DNA of 64,000 nt from Mrakia gelida (GCA_024345305.1 BRON01000006.1:868001-932000); one strand, 5' to 3'. Positions 13,001 through 24,188 are shown, numbered from the stretch's first letter. The notes: generated from the sequence alone by a model not told the origin. Numbers and translations are program-made.

Positions 13001-13780
13001 AGCTCTATTGTAACGTCATCAGCATGCACTCTCTTCGCTAACAGCTCGTATTGGTTCTGGGTGGATGCTGTGAGTGGATGGAACGAACGACGAGGGAGGA
13101 GGGAGGGAGGGGGAGGCTGTGAAGCGAGCTCGAACACTGACTTGTTTCTCGTTCAAACGCTCGTTTCTACATAGACCTCAGCAACTCGGCTCGACGGAAA
13201 GCTGCTGTGTTGACGCTCGTCGCTCTCTGGAACTATGGGATCTCGCTCGCTTGAACGACTCGCTCTCCTCCCTTTCTTCTCGCTCGTTGAAGTTCGACGT
13301 CGACCTTCTGCGTCCACAGCTTCTCTTCCGTCCTCCTCGGACCCTCAGCTCCTCCCAGTTCCTTTAGACAGGATCAGGAACTGAGGGTTCCGAGGTTTGT
13401 GGAATGATTGCTCGGATGCCCGGGTCGGTCGTTCAAGCGAGGAAGAGTGGGAGGAGGGGACGTTTGAGCTCGACGGTCAGTTCCCTTGTTTCGCTGGTTC
13501 GTTCCCTTCCCCCCTTCCTTCGCTTCCCACTCCCCCTCTCTGCATCTCTTTCCCTTACTCCTTGTCTCTGGATAGATTTAGATGGGGTGGGGGACAGGAT
13601 GTCGGACGAGAGCATCCCGTCCGACGCCTCTCTCACCTCCCATCCATCTCACCCGCGACGAGCAGTCGTTCGACCCCTCTCTCGAGATCTTTCTCCCCGT
13701 TTTTTCGTCCCTCGGAACCTCTCGATGTCGAAATTGATACTCTTGTCCTTAGGGAGGTGCTGAGGTGTTGAATCCCTGTG
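10060..13780 (+). repeat. Segmental repeat, full direct copy B (~3.7 kb)
   Basis: Most complete unit. It begins with the block holding TCGAAAGCGAGCGAGACGCG (near 10,454-10,473) and ends before the equivalent block of the next unit at about 13,780. It carries ACGCGT at about 10,474, 10,808, 10,960, 11,298, 11,423, 11,749, 12,064, 12,410 and 12,591. The pair GGAAGACGAGACGCGTC / CAAGACGCGTCGCGTCG (10,800 and 10,955) recurs in copy C at 14,500 and 14,655. Open frames in it are short, overlap on both strands and are not conserved between copies, so no gene is called. Confidence 0.65.
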
Positions 13781-16680
13781 AGATCGGTCTTGCGAGGAGG
13801 GAAAGCGAGCGAAGGAGGGGAGTGACGTCGAGCTGTCTCTTCGTTCGCTCCTCCTTCTGCTTTCGGTCTGTCTTCTTCTCTCTACATCTCTCCTTGCTTT
13901 AGATCTCCGTCAGCCAAACTTTATCCCTCTCTTTTTGGCGCAAACCTCTCCCTTTTTCGCCATCTCTCCGTCTCTCGATCCCTCGTCCGCCGCCACGTGC
14001 TCTTCTTGATCCATCACTTCGCAGACAAGCTCCCCTGAGCTTTTTGAGTTGCTTTAGAAAAGATAAGTATCTCGGACCGGCGGAAGTCGGTCCTGGGACT
14101 GACTGGAGAGAGGAGGAGAGGCGTCCTTGCTTGATGTCGAGCGAGACGAGCGACGCGTCAGTCACCTCTCCTTTGTCTCCTCTCTCTCTCCTCCTTCGTT
14201 CCTTTATCTCTTCTCTCTTTCTTCTAGTCCCTCTCCTCAGCCCCTGCTATTTTACGCTCTCTTCCCTCTGTCTCATCTTTTCTGCTTCTTCCCCCTTTCT
14301 CTTCTTGCTCTTCTTCATCGTCGCCTCGTCTCATCTCCTCTTCAACTCTTTATCCCCGCGTCTCTCGACATCAGCATCCATTCCGGCAGGACTCAGCGTC
14401 ATGTCAGTTTGGGTGAGTTTGGAAGAGGGCCTACAGATGTTGAGATCAAGAGGAGGAACGGGGGAGATGAGGGCGAAACGCGAGCTGTCGGAGGAAGATG
14501 GGACGCGTCTACGTCGATTGTTCCCTGAACACCCAACACCCAGACTCCTTGCCTCTCAAGCCTCCTCTTATACCCTCCGAGAGCATAAGTCTCTTTGCCC
14601 TCTTCGGTCATATCTCTCTGTCTTCTCATCTCTCTCTCTCTTCCTTCCAAGTGAAGACGCGTCGCGTCGCCGACTCCTTTCCATGTTTTTCCTTCTTCAA
14701 CCCTTCATCCCCTTGCATCATCACCGATCACCTCGACAGTAGTGAGCCTACGTCTGCTGGGTGATGCAGTGATGGACTTGGGAGATGTTGATTTTTAGAG
14801 GAGTCCTCCTCTGCTCTCGACTGGCCTTCGAGACGAGCAGGCTCCACTGTCCATCATCTTCATCTTGACTTCCCTCTTCACTCCTGCCCTCAAGCGATCT
14901 GGCGCTATAATCTTCTCTGACTCGTTTTCGTTTTGGCGCTCTCATCCACTCATCCTCACGAGGATGCGAGAGCGACGCATTTGGCAGCTCTAGAAGTCGA
15001 GCGACGCGTCGCGTTTTTGCCCACTTTCTCCCACCCTCTCCTTGTTTCCCGCTTTCAGTCTCATCTGTGTCTTTGCTTCCTCTAGATTGATGCGACATCC
15101 TCGCTCTCATCTTCATTCTCGGCTCTTGCCAGGAACGGAGAGAGCAGGAGAGCCGGAAAGACGCGTCGTCAAGAGGTCGCTGGTCTCGACTTCCCTCGTT
15201 TTGTTCTTCCTTTGCGTTCATACTTTTTTCATCTCTCCTAGTCGCGAGAGGAGTAGTCGGTCATCTTGTTGAGTCTGAATGTCTCGAAGCTTGACCGATT
15301 CTCTCCCTCGCAACTCAGGAGTCGACGCGCCGTCTCTCTTTCCCTTCTTTCGACCTCTCACTCCCTCCTTTCTTCACATCCTCCCCTCTAACCTCTCCTG
15401 GGTCAGATCCCTATCGACGGCTGATCTATCTCAGTCTCGAGATATATCTGAGCCATCGAAAGAGAGACGCGTCCAGGAGTCGTTTGGTTTTTGCTCCGCT
15501 CACTTTGCCCACGCTTTCCTTCAATCAAGTCACATTTTCTGCGTTGGGATATCATAGGTCTGGACACACAGGACGAACAAAGAGCCTGCGCGAAGGAGAT
15601 CCACATTTGTTTCTGCTCTGAACGACGCGTCGACGTCGAGCTAGAAAATTATCTTTCTCACTCCCCGGCCCTCTTCCTCCTCAATACTGACTCCGTGTCT
15701 CACGAAGAGAGCTCAAAAAATTGTGGGTCACGTAACCTCTTCCCCACTTCAAAACGAAACGGAACGAGCGATTTCGAGTTGACCTCAAACGGCCATCATC
15801 TCTCTTCCCTCTCTCCCCCTCCTTCCCTCCTCTTCCTTCTCTTTCTCCAACAAGAACATCAGTGCCTTCTCAGGATACGACTGTATAGCGTCGATATATA
15901 TATCCAAGGTGAGTGGATGTCTCACACAAACGACGGAGCAAAGGGGGAGGCGAGGGAAAGGGAGAGTTGAGCTCGAGCTGACGTCGACCTTTCCTTCTCA
16001 TCCTTTCGCTCGTTCGTTCTTTCTATACAGCCCCCACCCACTTGGCTCGGCACCTCCCACTCCTCACTCTACTTCCTCTCTCGCTATCTATCCATACATC
16101 CGCCGCCTGCGCTCGCTTGGACGTCGTCGTTCGGTCGCTCTTCCCTTGATCTCGACGTCGAGCTCGCTCCTTCTTTCCTTCACTCCATCGATTTCTCCCC
16201 GCTCCCATCAGCTCCATTCGCCCCCGCTGATCTTCCATGAGACCGATGGCACGGGACAAGAGCTTATGGGCTGCTGGGTCGGTCGATAGAGAGATGGGAT
16301 GGATGGCATGATTCGTTCGAGGGAGGGAGGGAGGGAGGGAGGGAAAGTTGAGCTCGACTTGGGGGTGAGTTCTCGTTCGTTCGTTCGTCCCTCCCTCTCT
16401 CTTCTCCATCTCCTCTTCTCCCCCTCTCTCCCTCCTTGTCTCCGGGTGACTTTGGATGGGTCGGCGAGATGAATGTCGGACGACAGCACTCTGTCCGACG
16501 CTCCACCTGCTCCGCCCATTCATCTCACCCTTTCGACCCTTCTTTCGAGACCTTTCCCCCTGCTCTTCATCCCTCTCTACCCTTCGACGTCAAGATTTGA
16601 TGATCTTGTCCACGTGTAGCTGGAGATGGAGGGAGATAGGTTCTGAGAGATGGGGGCGATGGAGTGAACGAGTGACCTTG
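13780..16680 (+). repeat. Segmental repeat, full direct copy C (~2.9 kb)
   Basis: Collinear with copy B: AGCGAGACGAGCGACGCGTC (14,141), the paired boxes at 14,503 and 14,657, GAGCGACGCGTCGCG (14,998), AAAGACGCGTCGTC (15,158), a TTGACCGATTC...CTCAGGAGTC line (15,290-15,320; in copy B at 11,885-11,915), GAGACGCGTCCAG (15,465; copy B 12,061), GGTCACGTAACCTCT (15,725; copy B 12,700), GTTGACCTCAAACGGCCATC (15,779) and GAGCTGACGTCGACCTTTCC (15,975). Shorter than copy B by several hundred bases, mostly in the 11,430-12,400 equivalent. No coding frame is conserved. Confidence 0.65.
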
Positions 16681-17060
16681 TTGAGCTATCACTTCGTCGC
16701 GTGTCCTGATTTCCTTCTATGTTCCCTTCTTCCTCTCGTTGGATCTTTTCTCGCATTCCGCTGTTCATCAACTGATGTTTCTCTGTCTCTCTCATTCTGT
16801 CTCAAACCTCTTTCTCTCCCCTTCTCTCCATCTCTCGGTCCCTCGTCCGCCGACGCGTCACCACTCAGTCCATCGCTTCCCAGACACGCATTCTTGTGCT
16901 TTCTGAATAGCTCTGGATAGGTTGAATCCGATGTGCCCGGTGGACGTCGGGTCATAAATGTCTTCAGGCCGTCAGAAGCAACGCCCTCATGAACTTTGAG
17001 CGAGACGAGCGACGCGTCTCTTACCTTTTCTCTTTCTCTCCCTCCTCTCTGTTCAGTTTC
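16680..17060 (+). repeat. Segmental repeat, truncated last copy
   Basis: Only the first block of a further unit: TCTCAAACCTCTTTCTCTCC, a CCATCTCTCGGTCCCTCGTC line, then GAGCGAGACGAGCGACGCGT near 17,000, equivalent to 13,930-14,160 in copy C. Similarity fades after about 17,060, which marks the right border of the array. Confidence 0.6.
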
Positions 17061-17308
17061 TCTTTTCACTCTCGTTCGGCCTCTTCCCTCTCCACTCACT
17101 TGATCGCCTCTCGGCGAATCTCTCCTTTCCTTCCCTTCCTCTATTGTCCTCTTCTCATCTCTCTCTCTCTCTTTTACCTACCGCTCTCCCAAACAACCAC
17201 ATCCCAATCAACCACATCCCAAACGGCCGGATGTCTCCAACCCGTCTGTTCGCATGTCTACTACCAGCAAGAGCCCATCAGAGTGGCTGAAGGAAAGGGA
17301 AAACTAGC

Positions 17309-17875
17309 TTTCCAGAAACGGCGAGTCTTTCCAAAAGTGGCAAGTCTTTCCAAAAATGGCGAGCTCACGAACGCAACGCGTTTGATTCACGTCTCCGCAC
17401 CTCCTTCCCAACGGCTCTTATGCCATTTCTACTCTTCTCAGGAGCAAGCAAATATTTTCGGAGACCGATTGAGGGAAGCTTTCCAAAAGTAGCAAATCGC
17501 TTTGCTCGTTCTTGTTTTCCAGAACTGGCGAGTCGAGGAAAATGACCTGCTGCCGGTTCATACCGTGCTCTGAGAGCATCCAGATTGCACCTCTGCCCTG
17601 CCCAACCCTCTATAGCGTCTGAGAGCTTGTTGCAGCGCATATACAAACGAACAAACGCGATTTCCAAAAACAGCAAGTCGAGGAAAGAGAAGGAGACAGG
17701 GCGTGGTCGAAGGGTTTTCTTTCGTTTTGATCGTCCTTCCAGCTGGTCAATTCTGTCTCCAGCCGAACACAGACGAGGACTTTCGGCCAGTACACTAGGA
17801 GAGATCAAGGAGATCCCTTTCCAAAAGTGGTAAATAATCTCTCTGACTGCCTTTTCCAAAACTGGCGCGTCGACA
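17309..17875 (+). repeat. Cluster of a 19-bp motif, TTTCCARAANYRGCRARTC
   Basis: Eight copies on the same strand start at 17309, 17328, 17347, 17480, 17516, 17661, 17818 and 17853. The first three are perfectly phased 19-bp tandem repeats; the others are spread singly. Consensus is TTTCCARAANYRGCRARTC, and several are followed by GAGG. The rest of the segment is unique. It could be a binding-site cluster or a broken satellite. Nothing here encodes a protein. Confidence 0.75.
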
Positions 17876-17944
17876 AGCGAGGGCTGTTCTCTTGAACTTT
17901 TCTCCCAATCACTCGATTCCATTATCTCCTATCAGCTTGGAAAC

Positions 17945-18857
17945 ATGCGCAGACATCACCTGAGCCCTCGTACCGCCTACGGAGGTCGCCCCCTGTATAC
18001 TGCGTTCCTTGAAGAAGGTCATCGTATGTCTCATGTGAAGGATAAGAGGCACAACGGGTTCGATTCGTCGCCGTTCGTCCTTATCTTCCCTTCTTCCCTC
18101 CCGTTCCCTTTCCTTCTCAACTCTGACTCGTTTGCTGTATAGTCCGTTTCATTCTGGGGGCATGCAAGAAATTGCTCACTACAATGATGCTCCTAAGCCT
18201 TCCCTCGAGGCTTTCGTCGGAAACGAGCGAGGTGAATGGATCGCGAAGCACTTAACGATTTGGGTTCGTTCCTTCTTCCTCTCGTTTGTTTGACTTTAGT
18301 GGACCTGTCTGACCAATCTCTTGGTATGTTGGATCGGTTCCAGGCCATCTACACCATCGAGTCGGACCTATTACCTCAGCTGAGGGTCCTGGAGAAGAGC
18401 TCGACTGCTGCTGGCGACTATCTTCGACAGACCTCTCAGTCAGTCGGCCTTCTCTTTCTTTCTGATTCTCCCTTCTCGCTTTCCCTCACGCCGATGCGAT
18501 GCGAGACTCGCCCGCCCGCTACAGTTCTCCCCATTCCTCCCTCTTATCTTCCCTTTTCGCCGTGCATTGCTATGACCACTAACTATAACCTCGTTTGGAT
18601 GAGACAGTTCTATGGATATGCTCAGTAACGCTGTAGCTGCCTTGTTAGAGAAGTCGAAAGTGCTTGCAATGCGATGCGAGATGGTCGACGTGCTCTTCGA
18701 CAGCTTGCAGGACATGACCCAGACCACCTCTACACTCGCGGGTACATGCGATCGAGAGCTAAATCAAACGAGTCGAGGGAGCCCAATCCTGCACTTCTCC
18801 TTCAAGTCGCGTCCTCTTCCCTCTCTTCTCCGTCCGACCTGCTCAAATCTGCACTGA
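17945..18857 (+). CDS. Small helical protein, function unknown
   Basis: A spliced gene is supported by frame continuity. The exon beginning with MQEIAHYNDAPKPSLEAF (near 18,160) ends at 18,229 before GTGAAT, and joins in frame at 18,299 to VDLSDQSLGMLDRFQAIY. The next intron (about 18,439-18,608, GTCAGT...ACAG) leads to SMDMLSNAVAALLEKS and CEMVDVLFDSLQDMTQ. The product is short, acidic and almost wholly alpha-helical with heptad-like leucines, as in small subunits of tethering or BLOC/KxDL-type complexes, but I do not recognise it. An upstream ATG at 17945 in an exon ending near 18,030 is the likely start; its splice phase is not settled. The stop at 18,855-18,857 assumes no further intron. 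Confidence 0.45.
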
Positions 18858-19946
18858 GCCTCCTGAAACTACCGCATATCTTCTTGCATGGTTTTAAATA
18901 GTACCTCAATAACCCTGAAGAGGGTCTGCGAAGCGAAGTGGAAACAAGAGGATCAAAGAGTCAATCGCACGACACGGAGCTCTTCAAGAGAAAGTACTGA
19001 TAGATCTTAGCATGCTGGAATTGCTTCCGAAAGCGAAGAAGTCGGGAAACATGAATCCGAAGGAGAGGCCGGCAGAGAAAGCGCTGAAGTTGCTCCTCTC
19101 CAGATTAATCCAGGACGCGACGAGAAGTGAACCGCCGATAAAAGGCTCTGAGAAGGTTTGAAAATAAATGAACAAAAAAGCACCATCCTCCTGTCCAAAG
19201 AGCGTAAGCGTAGGATCTGTGAAGCAGACGGGCATTCCTTGACTTCTTCTGCTAGTGGGTGCTGAAGAAGAACGGGAGAAGAAGACGAAAAACGAGGAGG
19301 AGCCGAGACACAGAAGGCGGCGTCAAGGGATCACAACTCTCCGTTCCACGGTTCGAGCCATCATCCACGACGGAGGAAAGTCTTGGTAAAGCAGAGGACA
19401 TGGGTGCAAGAGTTAAGGTTGGTTCTTTTTGTGCGGCTTCCGAACAGGCCCAGGGGAAAAGCACGGAGTGGTGTTAACGGAGACTAAAACGGCGAGCCAT
19501 GGAACTGGGATGAAGGTTGAGAGGGGGGCTCGTTGTCTACATCTAGCCTCTGTTTTGAAAAGCATTTGGATCATACCCTTTCCTCATCTCTCAATAAGAT
19601 GGGACTTCCCTCGTCGCGTTGCTCTCGTCCCTTTGCTACGCACTGCTTTTTGCCAAGATGATGCAAGTGACTCCGTTACGAATCACGAACCATGTCTTCA
19701 GACCGAGTGGGATCTAAGCGGGAGTCAGGGAGCCTTCCAATTTCCCATGCATCACTGCTATATGGACACCTGGTATCATGGCTGTTTTGTGTCGTTGCTG
19801 TCCATCGACGAGGGCGGTTTCAATTTCAACTTCCGGTGAAGGCCAAGCAGAATCATCTTTAGCACTCATCGCTTCTGCTTGCTGTCCATCGATTTGAGAC
19901 TCAAAAGGGCTCTACGCTCTCTTTCTTTCTTCCCTCACCATCTACC
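18858..19946. other. Gene-free spacer
   Basis: A minus-strand frame at 18,984-19,235 is hydrophobic in part and could be an exon of a small membrane protein, but it has no recognisable motif and the + strand frame over it is equally open. The segment just before 19,947 is CT-rich and fits a promoter or 5' UTR for the secreted-protein gene. Confidence 0.4.
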
Positions 19947-22488
19947 ATGCTTCAGCCACAAATCCTCATTATCTTAACGCTGCTCCTTGGCCTCGTCGCA
20001 CCGGCTCGTCCAGTCTCTGCAGGCTCAACCTCCCCTTTGGACCCAATCTGCAACAGCCTCAAAGGGCTCGATGGATGCAAAGCGGTCATAACAGTCCCTA
20101 CCGGAGCAAAAATCAAGACTTGCAAGAACAAGTTCTTCAAGGTGAGTTCTTCTCTTGAAGCGACGCAAGAGAAGATATAATTCTGATCAGAGCATGGGCT
20201 CTATCCTTTTTCATTCTACAGGTGAACCGGTGCAAAACAAAAATCAAGTACAATTATCCTTGTCCAACGTGGAGGAATCCGGGAAGGACTTGTGAGGGGT
20301 GGACCTGTGTTCCTGGTGAGTTGTGTTGGTTTTCGTTGGGACCGAGAAAAGAAAGGCTGACATCTTACCGTTTTCTTCTCAATATCTTATTTGTGCATAT
20401 AGGAACGGATGAGACTTGGATCGATACCCCCTGTGGAATCACTGTCCTGACCAAGGTCTGTACCGTTGGGGTTTGCTGGACCGCCCCGTCCTCTTCCTTG
20501 ATCGGCTTCCAGTGGACCGCCAGGACTGAGTTTGTTATCCGCTTTGCTTTGCTTTCACAGAAAGTCAATCTCTGCAGAGCGGTCACGGAAAACATTCCCG
20601 GCGTCAACACCCTCCTTTCTAAAGCAGCTGGAGGTACGTTGTAACACCTTCGCCTTATAGCTCCCATCTTTTCTACTACTTATTCTTCAAGCTGACTTAT
20701 AACGATTGGATATCCTTTACGTTGCATAGTTTGCAAGTGCATGCCTCAAGTTCTGTCCATGATCGACGCGAGCTTCCTCAAGGAACTCGTCTCAAATGCA
20801 GACATCACAATGGCTGGATCAAGCGCTTTGCTGAAATTTGGGAAAGCCCAACAGGTATGTGACTTCTCTGCTGGATTCAGAGATCCTGTCGCAATTTGTG
20901 CTCACCATATCTCTTGTGAGCTCTCAGTGCGTAATCGATAATGGATTCGCTGTGAAGGACAACAAAGCTGGGCTCTTAAGATATGGCGCGGACCTTGAAC
21001 GTACGAATCAGTCTGTCATCTTCCAAGCGGCTGAGGTCTGTTCCCAGAGTCCTGCTCCCGTCTTCTCACCCTTCCATAACAAGGTCACGTCAATCTGACA
21101 TACGCTACTATCCTGTCTTATACCTTCAGATCGACTTAGCAACCTACATCCAATTTGGAACCTCCCTCGCCCCTTGCTTCACCCCGGCCGGCTGCAATGT
21201 CCAACTCATGGAAAGCTTCTTCACCAACTACCTCACTCGGTCTGAGAAGCTCATGTCGGACCAACTCTTGTCCTTCTTAACACCGTGGAAGACAGCCTTC
21301 GGAGAGCTGGCGGATGGTGTCGAAAAGTTGGGGTTGGATTTGGTGTCCATCCCAGCGGGGATTGAGGAGGCTAGAGCGGAGATCAAGGGGATTGTGAAGG
21401 GGGTATGCAACAATCCAAAGTCCTGCGTCGATGAGGCATTCATGAAGCTACAGGACAAGGGTACGTTCCTTCAGACTTTGGCTTTCGTTCAGTTCCTCCT
21501 GACAAGGCTTGAATCATGTCTAACCCACCCTATTTTCCTCTTCCTTGATTCCACATTCCTCATCCACCTTCTTCAACTCATATCACTACTTTACTCAGTA
21601 TCCGAAACCCTCTTCTTCGCGGACGCCCTCAGCCAACTTCAAAGTTCAATCTCCGGAATCATCTCCACCGCGACAGAGTCTGAGAGGCTTGTATCCACCA
21701 CCATCGAGGCCATCTCTGATCTCTCCAATCTCAACTCAGGGGGTATCATTCAGCTCATCGAATCGATCCGGAGCATCAACGATGTCGCGGACCTCCTCCA
21801 AGCAGTCAAACGACTCCCTCAACTCCTAAACTCCCTGAAATCAATCATCCCTCATCTCACCAACTTCGTCAAGAACCTTCAGAAACAAGGGCCGAATTTA
21901 CAGAAGAACCTTGCAGATGTTGTTTCAGACGGCTGGACATCGGAGTCGGATGCGGTGAAGGAGGCGATGAGGAAGATCCAGATCGTGTTTGCGGACGCAC
22001 TGCTGGAGAAGATCACAGCGATGACGGGCAGGATGGCGGATATTGAGGACGCGATAGGGCTGGTGCTGAACGGGGGAGCCGTAGGGAGCGTTGAGGTCAA
22101 AGTGGCGAGTTACCAACGATGGGCGGACATTTCAACGGATATGCCCTGTTCAAAGATGCACAACATCAAGTACTCCCTTTCCGGCTACTCCACCTCCTTC
22201 GAATATCCAAAGTTCTACCGCTGCAATTGGGCGGCCGAAATTCCATTCCCAAATCACCACATCCCCTTCGTCAAGGTCAGCTTCCAGCAATCTTTCAATA
22301 AAGTGTTTGAATCCCTTCCGAGGCTTGTCGCCCCTCCTCCCTACTCACATAACGGATCTACGGTTGAAACTACACTGGAGGTATGTCTCAGCCTTCAGCT
22401 GGTCAATCTTACCTTTCACCACTTCAAGCCTTCCGACCGCTAACCTGCCACTCATTCTGATCGCTTCCGCCTTCTTCAGAACCTCTAG
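19947..22488 (+). CDS. Secreted protein: Cys-rich N-terminus, long helical C-terminus
   Basis: The ATG at 19947 starts a clear signal peptide (MLQPQILIILTLLLGL, cleavage probably after the VSAG region). Exon 1 (19947-20141) joins exon 2 (20222-20315) and exon 3 (from 20403) in frame. These give many Cys in pairs (CNSL, CKAV, CKNK, RCKTK, CPTW, CEGW, CVPG, PCGI, KVCTVGVCW), suggesting a disulfide-rich domain. Later exons (from about 21,130) encode a roughly 300-residue amphipathic helical region (ELADGVEKLGLDLV, ISDLSNLNSGGIIQLIESI, LLQAVKRLPQLLNSLKSI), then a small C-terminal domain with Cys and aromatics. A final intron, GTATGT...TTCAG, ends at 22,479 and leaves a two-codon last exon with TAG 22486-22488. 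Signal peptide plus unknown domains suggest an extracellular or surface protein. No family is recognised. Several middle splice sites are uncertain. Confidence 0.65.
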
Positions 22489-23471
22489 ACCCTGCTGATC
22501 AGGGACGGATCAGGTCCTTGATGGTTGTGCCGACAGATTCTATTTTCAGTCTCCCCTGTTCTTGACCTTTGTTCTCTCTACTTGTTTTTCACTCTTACTA
22601 GTTTCTTTGTTCGTAGTGCTCCTCTTGTTCGTGTTTCAGCTCCCACATTTTGTTGATCTCAGTTCTCTTCGTTTGCTTCGCCTCCTTAAAGACGCTTGCT
22701 TCGTTTTTACCTTTTCATTTCTATCTTGAATCAAAGGTACGGGCGCGGGTTGAGGAGGACGGGAGGGGGGTTGAGTTTGAGGAGGGGCTTAGAGAGGAAA
22801 AAGATAACCCTTATGACCCAGTGTGTTTTTCTCGTCTTCGATATTCACTTACTTCTCTCTCTCTCTCTCTCTCTGTGTCTCTCCCAGGCTTTGACAAAAT
22901 CTATCTAATTCATATCTGCTCGACAGGGGTCCGAAGAAGACGACGAGGACAAGGACGAGGACCTCTGCAACAGGAACTTCGCATCTGCTCAACCATTTCT
23001 CAACGCGACCACTGCATATCGAGAAGAACCCTTCAGCTGCCTTTCAGCTAGGCGGGGGTTTCGCAGTCTCATTTGCACTTCCCTCAGCTTTCATCTGCCC
23101 TTACTCAACCCCTTCGTCTCCACCTCGTTTCATTGCCCGTCGTTCCCTCTCCCTTCGATAGTTCTTCTCGCTTTTTTTGGGGGGGGGAGGGGATATCACA
23201 CACTATCTCATCATCTCTACGCTTATTCGCAACAACTGCGTGAACATTTTGTGAAATACTGGCCTGCATCAAAGCCGAAAGGAGCGCGCCGTGATCTGCA
23301 ATGTTTTCAAGACGACTAAGTAAGGGAGAGTTTGTAGACGCGTTGCAGCTACGTCGAATCTTCATTGGATATCAGATAAAGATGACTTGACCATTAGATC
23401 CGAGAAATCTACAGAGGGAAAAGAAGCCTCATCGAGTCGACGCGTACTCGTCTCAATCTTCCTCGTCCTGA
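22489..23471. other. Spacer with a possible stray exon pair
   Basis: 22,740-22,818 and 22,927-23,050 on the + strand have third-position G/C bias and charged residues (EEDGRGVEFEEGL; GSEEDDEDKDEDLC) with an intron-like gap between them ending in CGACAG. They could be the end of a decayed gene. A (CT)n run lies near 22,855-22,872 and a G-run at 23,181-23,190. No supported gene. Confidence 0.3.
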
Positions 23472-23897
23472 CTACTCTTCCTCTTCTTCCTCCTGCTTCA
23501 TCCCTGAAAGCCTCCAAGCCTGCCATGCGGACCCCGCGTGTCTCGCAACCTCCAAGACTTCCGAGAAGTCAATCGGATCCATCAACTCCCATCTTCCCCA
23601 TCTCGCGCTCAGCAAAACAAGTAGCGCGTGAAAGGCGGAGGAGGCGAGATCGATGCCCGCGAGGAGGCGATAGTTGCCTCCGAAGGTGTGTTCTCTTTGG
23701 TTGAGGAGGAACTGGGATGCGAAGAGAACGAAGGCGGAGATTTTGACGAGGTCGGTGAAGGACTTGAGGTACCAGGCCTTTTCTGCGGAGGAGCGGAGTC
23801 TGCTTGCTAGAGTTTTGGGATGGAGGGGAGGAGAGATGTGGATGAGGTAGGGGAGTTTGGGAAGGAGGAGAGCGAGGGTGAGGAAAAAGAAGGTAGC
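23472..23897 (-). CDS. Unnamed membrane-protein family, copy 1 (main exon)
   Basis: Minus-strand exon starting GCTACC at 23897, right after an AG acceptor, and ending at 23472. It reads a hydrophobic N-terminal segment (TFFFLTLALLLPKLPYLI), a middle LLNQREHTFGGNY motif, then LLSARWGRWELMDP and a WQAW...EEEEEE tail. The same exon layout and motifs occur in the + strand gene ending at 40,629 (LLNHRSKTFGGSY, LSSRWGRWELMDP, WQAW...EEEEKE), so both are members of one family of about 150 residues with an N-terminal membrane segment and an acidic C-terminus. I do not know the family. In copy 2 a short first exon precedes the intron; I could not find its match here, and no ATG is in frame upstream. 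A copia element begins 290 bp upstream of this exon, so copy 1 may have lost its promoter. Confidence 0.6.
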   Translation of the reverse strand, partial: ATFFFLTLALLLPKLPYLIHISPPLHPKTLASRLRSSAEKAWYLKSFTDLVKISAFVLFASQFLLNQREHTFGGNYRLLAGIDLASSAFHALLVLLSARWGRWELMDPIDFSEVLEVARHAGSAWQAWRLSGMKQEEEEEE

Positions 23898-24064
23898 CTT
23901 CCGTTGAGTAAGAAGAGGGATATACGAAAGGAGCGAGAAAGCGGTCAGCGACTCGATTTCGAGAGGAAACGAAACGAGAACGAGAAAAACGCATCGAACG
24001 CACAACACCTCGCAGTCTTCAACTGAACTTCATATCCAACCTCGTACTTGCTCTGTCAGAATGA

Positions 24065-24188
24065 GTAGCTCTTCTCCTGCTGACTCCGACGGAAACCCAT
24101 CCCTACCACGCGAACTTCAACCTCAACGCGAGCGACGAGATGACGCCGCTGTACAAGGTTGCGACGAGGATTCCGCTCAAGGAGACGA
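24065..24188. other. Left half of an ORF split by copia element 1
   Basis: This stretch ends with GACGA, the left target duplication. Without the element it would join 29,041 onward. Across the junction a frame stays open on both strands, with strong G/C third positions. The minus frame (from 29,2xx through the junction to TAG at 24,103) gives a membrane-like segment containing VSLSGILVATLYSGVISSLA. The plus frame ends at TAA 29,058-29,060. The minus reading looks more protein-like, but the strand is not settled. Confidence 0.35.

Noticed and set aside
6000..17060. Numerous 60-230 codon frames as genes
   Set aside because: Not conserved between the repeat copies, overlapping on both strands, compositionally biased, and without start or splice support.
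19361..19372. GGTTCGAGCC, like a tRNA B box
   Set aside because: The T-stem does not pair and no A box or acceptor stem is found. No tRNA was recognised in the window.
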